DNA from: Actinidia chinensis
Lineage: Eukaryota > Streptophyta > Magnoliopsida > Ericales > Actinidiaceae
NCBI GenBank assembly: GCA_009663005.1
Contig: CM018898.1
Span: 5,129,773-5,139,772 of the forward strand
Reading direction: 5' to 3'
DNA: 10,000 bases
The position numbers and the translations under genes are program-made. This document shows, one piece after another, positions 7,719-10,000 of this stretch (position 1 is the first letter of the stretch; every line of letters begins with the position of its first letter). The notes under the pieces were generated by a model. That model saw nothing but the letters and a program-made list of their open reading frames with translations, did not search any database and was not told where the DNA came from.

Positions 7719-8262
7719 CTTGAATAGAAAAAAAAGGTGCAAGGATTTTGATGGAAAGAAGATGAAGTAATCCTAATATCTATGAGAAGTAAAAATGTTT
7801 TTGTTGGGTATGATTACTATCCCAATAAGTGCGGATACTTTCGTTTGTTTGTATCAACATAGTCCCTTCTTTCTCCTTTTTTTTTGTGTAGATCTTCGTG
7901 CATGTAAAACTTTGTGGGTACAATATTCATCGCTAAACTTCCGCCACAGTCGCCACTGATACTAATATGGCAGAAGATTCAACACGAAAATTGCACGTGG
8001 ATTTGTTAGGTTGGGCAGTTAGAATCACCCAATCCAATTGCGCGCTTAAATTTTCAACTCCTTCCCAATTCCAATGAACACAAGAGAATTAATAAATTTA
8101 TTAAACCAAATCAAACATTAATATTATTATCAACATCATATGAAAACAATACTAGATAACACCTTTCAGAAAATCTATCGTATGGATTAATTTAGATGTA
8201 CATAATAGAGTCGAAAATTAGGATAGGGAATATTTATTAATTACAAAAATTAAAAGTGGTGG
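7441..8262. other. AT-rich sequence, no gene recognised
   Basis: The first half may be the interior of the hAT-like element. A short less AT-rich segment at about 7925-8045 contains a G-box core (CACGTG, 7994-7999) and a palindromic GCGCGC at about 8040. There is no open frame of note on either strand. The G-box alone is weak evidence of a promoter. Confidence 0.4.
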
Positions 8263-8266
8263 CGTG

Positions 8267-8420
8267 ATGATGTGGTGCATTCTTTGCTTTCCTTTCTTCT
8301 ATGGTGCTCATGAATGCGTATGCACCGGGCTCCGATGGCAACCGCAGCTGCAACTTCTTCTTTTATCTTGTGCTGGTGAGTGTGCTCCGGGTCTTTCTTT
8401 GCCTTGTGCTTCTCGTGCTG
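8267..8420. other. GC-richer island with short chance-like frame
   Basis: This island stands out from its AT-rich surroundings. GTGCTCATGAATGCG...CACCGGGCTC (about 8304-8332) is echoed by GTGCTGGTGAGTGTGCTCCGGG (about 8370-8391), a rough internal direct repeat. A 70-codon plus-strand frame (8264-8476) covers it, with many Leu and Cys residues and no recognisable motif; its last part runs into AT-rich filler. I do not call a gene. Confidence 0.35.
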
Positions 8421-8479
8421 AAATTTTTATAAGAGAATATTTTTCAAAAAATATGATTTACAATTCTAAAAGTTAAATG

Positions 8480-9020
8480 TATTCATTTAGCTCCATTAGT
8501 TTCAAAAATATTTGTTTTTGATGAACTTTTTTACTATTTAATCAAAATTTTATAATTTTCATTCCAGTTATTCTTGGTGAGAGAAAATAAAAATATATAA
8601 AGAGAATTTGATCCAATTTGAAAAATAATTTACTAAATTAGACAAAAAATCATTTTCACTATAAAATAGCTGTTTTTTCGTTGAATTGTTTTAAAAATCG
8701 TGATCCAATTCTTTTAGATTTTCAGCATTCTCGAGGATGAGAATTTATACAATTTTATACTCTAAACAATAAAATCAGCTATGAAAAAACTCGGAAAAAT
8801 AATTCACTAAATTATGACAAAACAATCCATTTTCCTCGAAATTTTTTTAATAGAATTCTTTTAAAAAATCTTGATCAAATTCTTTTTTACATTTTTGTCA
8901 TTCTCTCTCCTCGGCAAGCAGATTTGAGAAGAATGCGATTTTTTTATAAAACAATATAAAATTAGTTATGAAAAAATTCAAAAAAAAAAAAACCGAAACA
9001 ACTAAGTTTTACTGACTTAA
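8480..9020 (+). repeat. Degenerate tandem repeats of ~174-187 bp
   Basis: Two adjacent full units are recognisable at 8620-8793 and 8794-8980. Both begin GAAAAATAATTYACTAAATTA, continue with a CATTTTC segment and TTTTAAAAA, then TGATCMAATTCTTTT, CATTCTC and a closing TATGAAAAAA. A partial diverged copy precedes them (about 8480-8619, with AATCAAAATTTT then TTATTCTTGGTGAGAG). A short start of another follows (8981-9020, after an A-run). The divergence between units suggests age. The unit length is in the range of plant satellites, but a few copies do not make a satellite array. Confidence 0.6.
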
Positions 9021-9045
9021 GCTAGTCCAAACTGACAAAAGGGTG

Positions 9046-9245
9046 TTGGATATATTGCTACCAGCATAAGTACCAGCGCCCAGCACCTAGCTGGTCCCAA
9101 GGTGCTTCTTTATGCTTGCTGGTGTTTTTCCTCCTTTCTTAAATCATGCTTGCCTTCTTTTCTTCCCCGCCTTTGGAATGTGGAAAAGGTTGTGGTGCTG
9201 GTGTTTTCTGTTCGGCCATGGTGTGGACCTGGTGGTACGTGGTGG
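9046..9245. other. GC-richer island with imperfect hairpin
   Basis: ACCAGCATAAGTACCAGC (about 9060-9077) and GCACC near 9085 face GGTGCTTCTTTATGCTTGCTGGT (about 9101-9123), giving an imperfect inverted repeat around CTAGCTGG. The other half (9170-9245) is rich in GGTGGT-type sequence. A 26-codon minus-strand frame beginning with a well-placed ATG (9139-9219) reads MAEQKTPAPQPFPHSKGG. It matches nothing I recognise. Whether this is a gene remnant or a repeat fragment cannot be decided. Confidence 0.35.
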
Positions 9246-9542
9246 TGGTCTTAAAATAAAATTCTAATGAAAAGCCACAACACAAAGTATTTGGTATATG
9301 TGATCAAAGTTGGTTTTGATGGTTTTTGGAAACTCATTAACATGCAGGTGCTACTTATAGTTTGATCTCAACGCAAAGAGTCCGCACGCGGTTTCTTGCC
9401 AATTAAGATATGATTCCTTAATTATCTAGACTTGTGGAAATTAACGCGTAGATGAATGTTCTTTGTCTTGTACTTTCATAATGGTATATGAATGTTCTTT
9501 TTTTTTATTTCATGAAAATATTTTGTTTTATTATGAAAAATT
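9246..9542. other. Intergenic flank of solo LTR, nothing recognised
   Basis: No coding frame or polypurine tract is seen before the LTR. ATGAATGTTCTTT occurs twice (about 9453 and 9489), a 13-bp direct repeat of unknown meaning. Confidence 0.5.
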
Positions 9543-9967
9543 TGTTGAGTTCAAGCCCACCTGAATGAGCCTTAGCCCGGTTGGTTTACATGGAGTATAG
9601 AGTGAATCTCTCGGGTTAACTAGAACTCGTGTAAAAATTATCTCTTTTGAAGAGTTAGTCTTGATTTATGATAAGTTTCACTAGAAATAGGATAACAATT
9701 AGGTCTCTTATTGGAAGTCTAACTACTCTTGCCTGTCTATAAAAAGGATGGTAGGGTGTTGAGAATTTGTGTGCCCCGAAAGAGTACTAGTGAGTTGAGA
9801 GTGAGAGGCAAAACAGAGAGATTGTGGATTATTGATTTCTTTGTAATCCCCTTCGTTCAATTAGTTGATTATTAATTTATCTCCATGAACGTAGGTATCG
9901 TTGGCTGAACCACTTAAATTTCTATGTCTCCTGTGTTTGTGATCGGTGATTCGTTTTGAGCACAACA
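9543..9967 (+). mobile_element. Solo LTR of an LTR retrotransposon
   Basis: The 425-bp unit begins TGTTGAG and ends CACAACA, so the termini form the inverted repeat TGTTG/CAACA. Inside, a TATA box (TATAAAAAG, 9738-9746) is followed by a leader-like region, TTTGTAATCCCC (about 9840) and GAACGTAGGTATCGTTGGC (about 9888). This last phrase is a conserved late-LTR signature of many plant LTR elements, followed by GAACCACTTAAAT. The flanks are AAATT (9538-9542) and AAATC (9968-9972), a 4-of-5 match to a target-site duplication. No tRNA-Met primer-binding site follows and no polypurine tract precedes, so this is a solo LTR left by recombination between two LTRs. It differs from the LTR at 780-1406. 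The sequence type suggests Ty1/copia, but superfamily is uncertain. Confidence 0.78.
9738..9746 (+). promoter_or_regulatory. TATA box of the solo LTR
   Basis: TATAAAAAG lies about 195 bp into the LTR, at the expected U3/R position, and fixes the orientation as plus together with the downstream U5-like signature. Confidence 0.65.
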
Positions 9968-9992
9968 AAATCAACCACTAAAATCAACCACT
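9967..9992 (+). repeat. 13-bp tandem duplication after the solo LTR
   Basis: AAAATCAACCACT occurs at 9967-9979 and again exactly at 9980-9992, followed by AAAATA. The first unit overlaps the last base of the LTR and the near target-site duplication. The array may continue past the window edge. Confidence 0.85.
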
Positions 9993-10000
9993 AAAATATA

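Noticed and set aside
8264..8476. 70-codon plus-strand frame with Leu/Cys-rich start
   Set aside because: No family motif; low-complexity composition follows the GC island, and the tail is AT-rich filler. No promoter or splice evidence.
1..10000. CRISPR arrays, bacterial operons, rRNA or tRNA genes
   Set aside because: There are no regularly spaced repeats with unique spacers, no Shine-Dalgarno-led gene runs, and no convincing tRNA or rRNA sequence; the content is plant repeat DNA.

Overview
This window looks like repeat-rich intergenic DNA from a flowering plant, probably a eudicot. It is AT-rich and has no intact long gene. What can be recognised is the wreckage of plant retrotransposons and one DNA-transposon end. 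The species cannot be named from this sequence. The call rests on a SIRE/Maximus-like Ty1/copia polyprotein, plant-type LTRs, a telo-box in a leader, and a hAT-like terminus.

Bases 1-780 (+ strand): a TATA box, a telo-box and a CT-rich leader precede an ATG. The broken reading frame that follows resembles the gag-like 'putative plant transposon protein' domain found in plant retroelement accessory ORFs. It is split among all three frames.

Bases ~780-6555 (- strand): one long, 5'-truncated Ty1/copia element of SIRE/Maximus type. Read along the minus strand it has the last third of the integrase core (with the catalytic Glu) and the integrase C-terminal region. Then come a reverse transcriptase with an internal deletion and a frame-broken RNase H. 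A ~1 kb spacer with a TA tract follows, then three ~60-64 bp repeats, a TATA-like box and a CT-rich leader. The element ends with a decayed third (env-like position) ORF, a polypurine tract and one 3' LTR. The LTR carries its own ~60 bp repeats sharing the GATCCC-CGAA core with those upstream of ORF3. No 5' LTR, primer-binding site, gag or protease is present.

Bases ~6556-9540: AT-rich sequence without convincing genes. It holds one hAT-like terminus (7280), two GC-richer islands (8267-8420 and 9046-9245), and between them degenerate tandem repeats of about 174-187 bp (8480-9020).

Bases 9543-9967 (+ strand): a well-delimited solo LTR of a different LTR retrotransposon. It has TGTTG/CAACA ends, near-matching 5-bp flanks, an internal TATA box, and no PBS or PPT beside it. 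A 13-bp tandem duplication follows to the window edge.

Nothing here works as a pathway; the window records nested insertion, truncation and decay. The most interesting signal is the repeat-plus-TATA module found both in the LTR and ahead of ORF3, which could be a duplicated promoter serving the third ORF.
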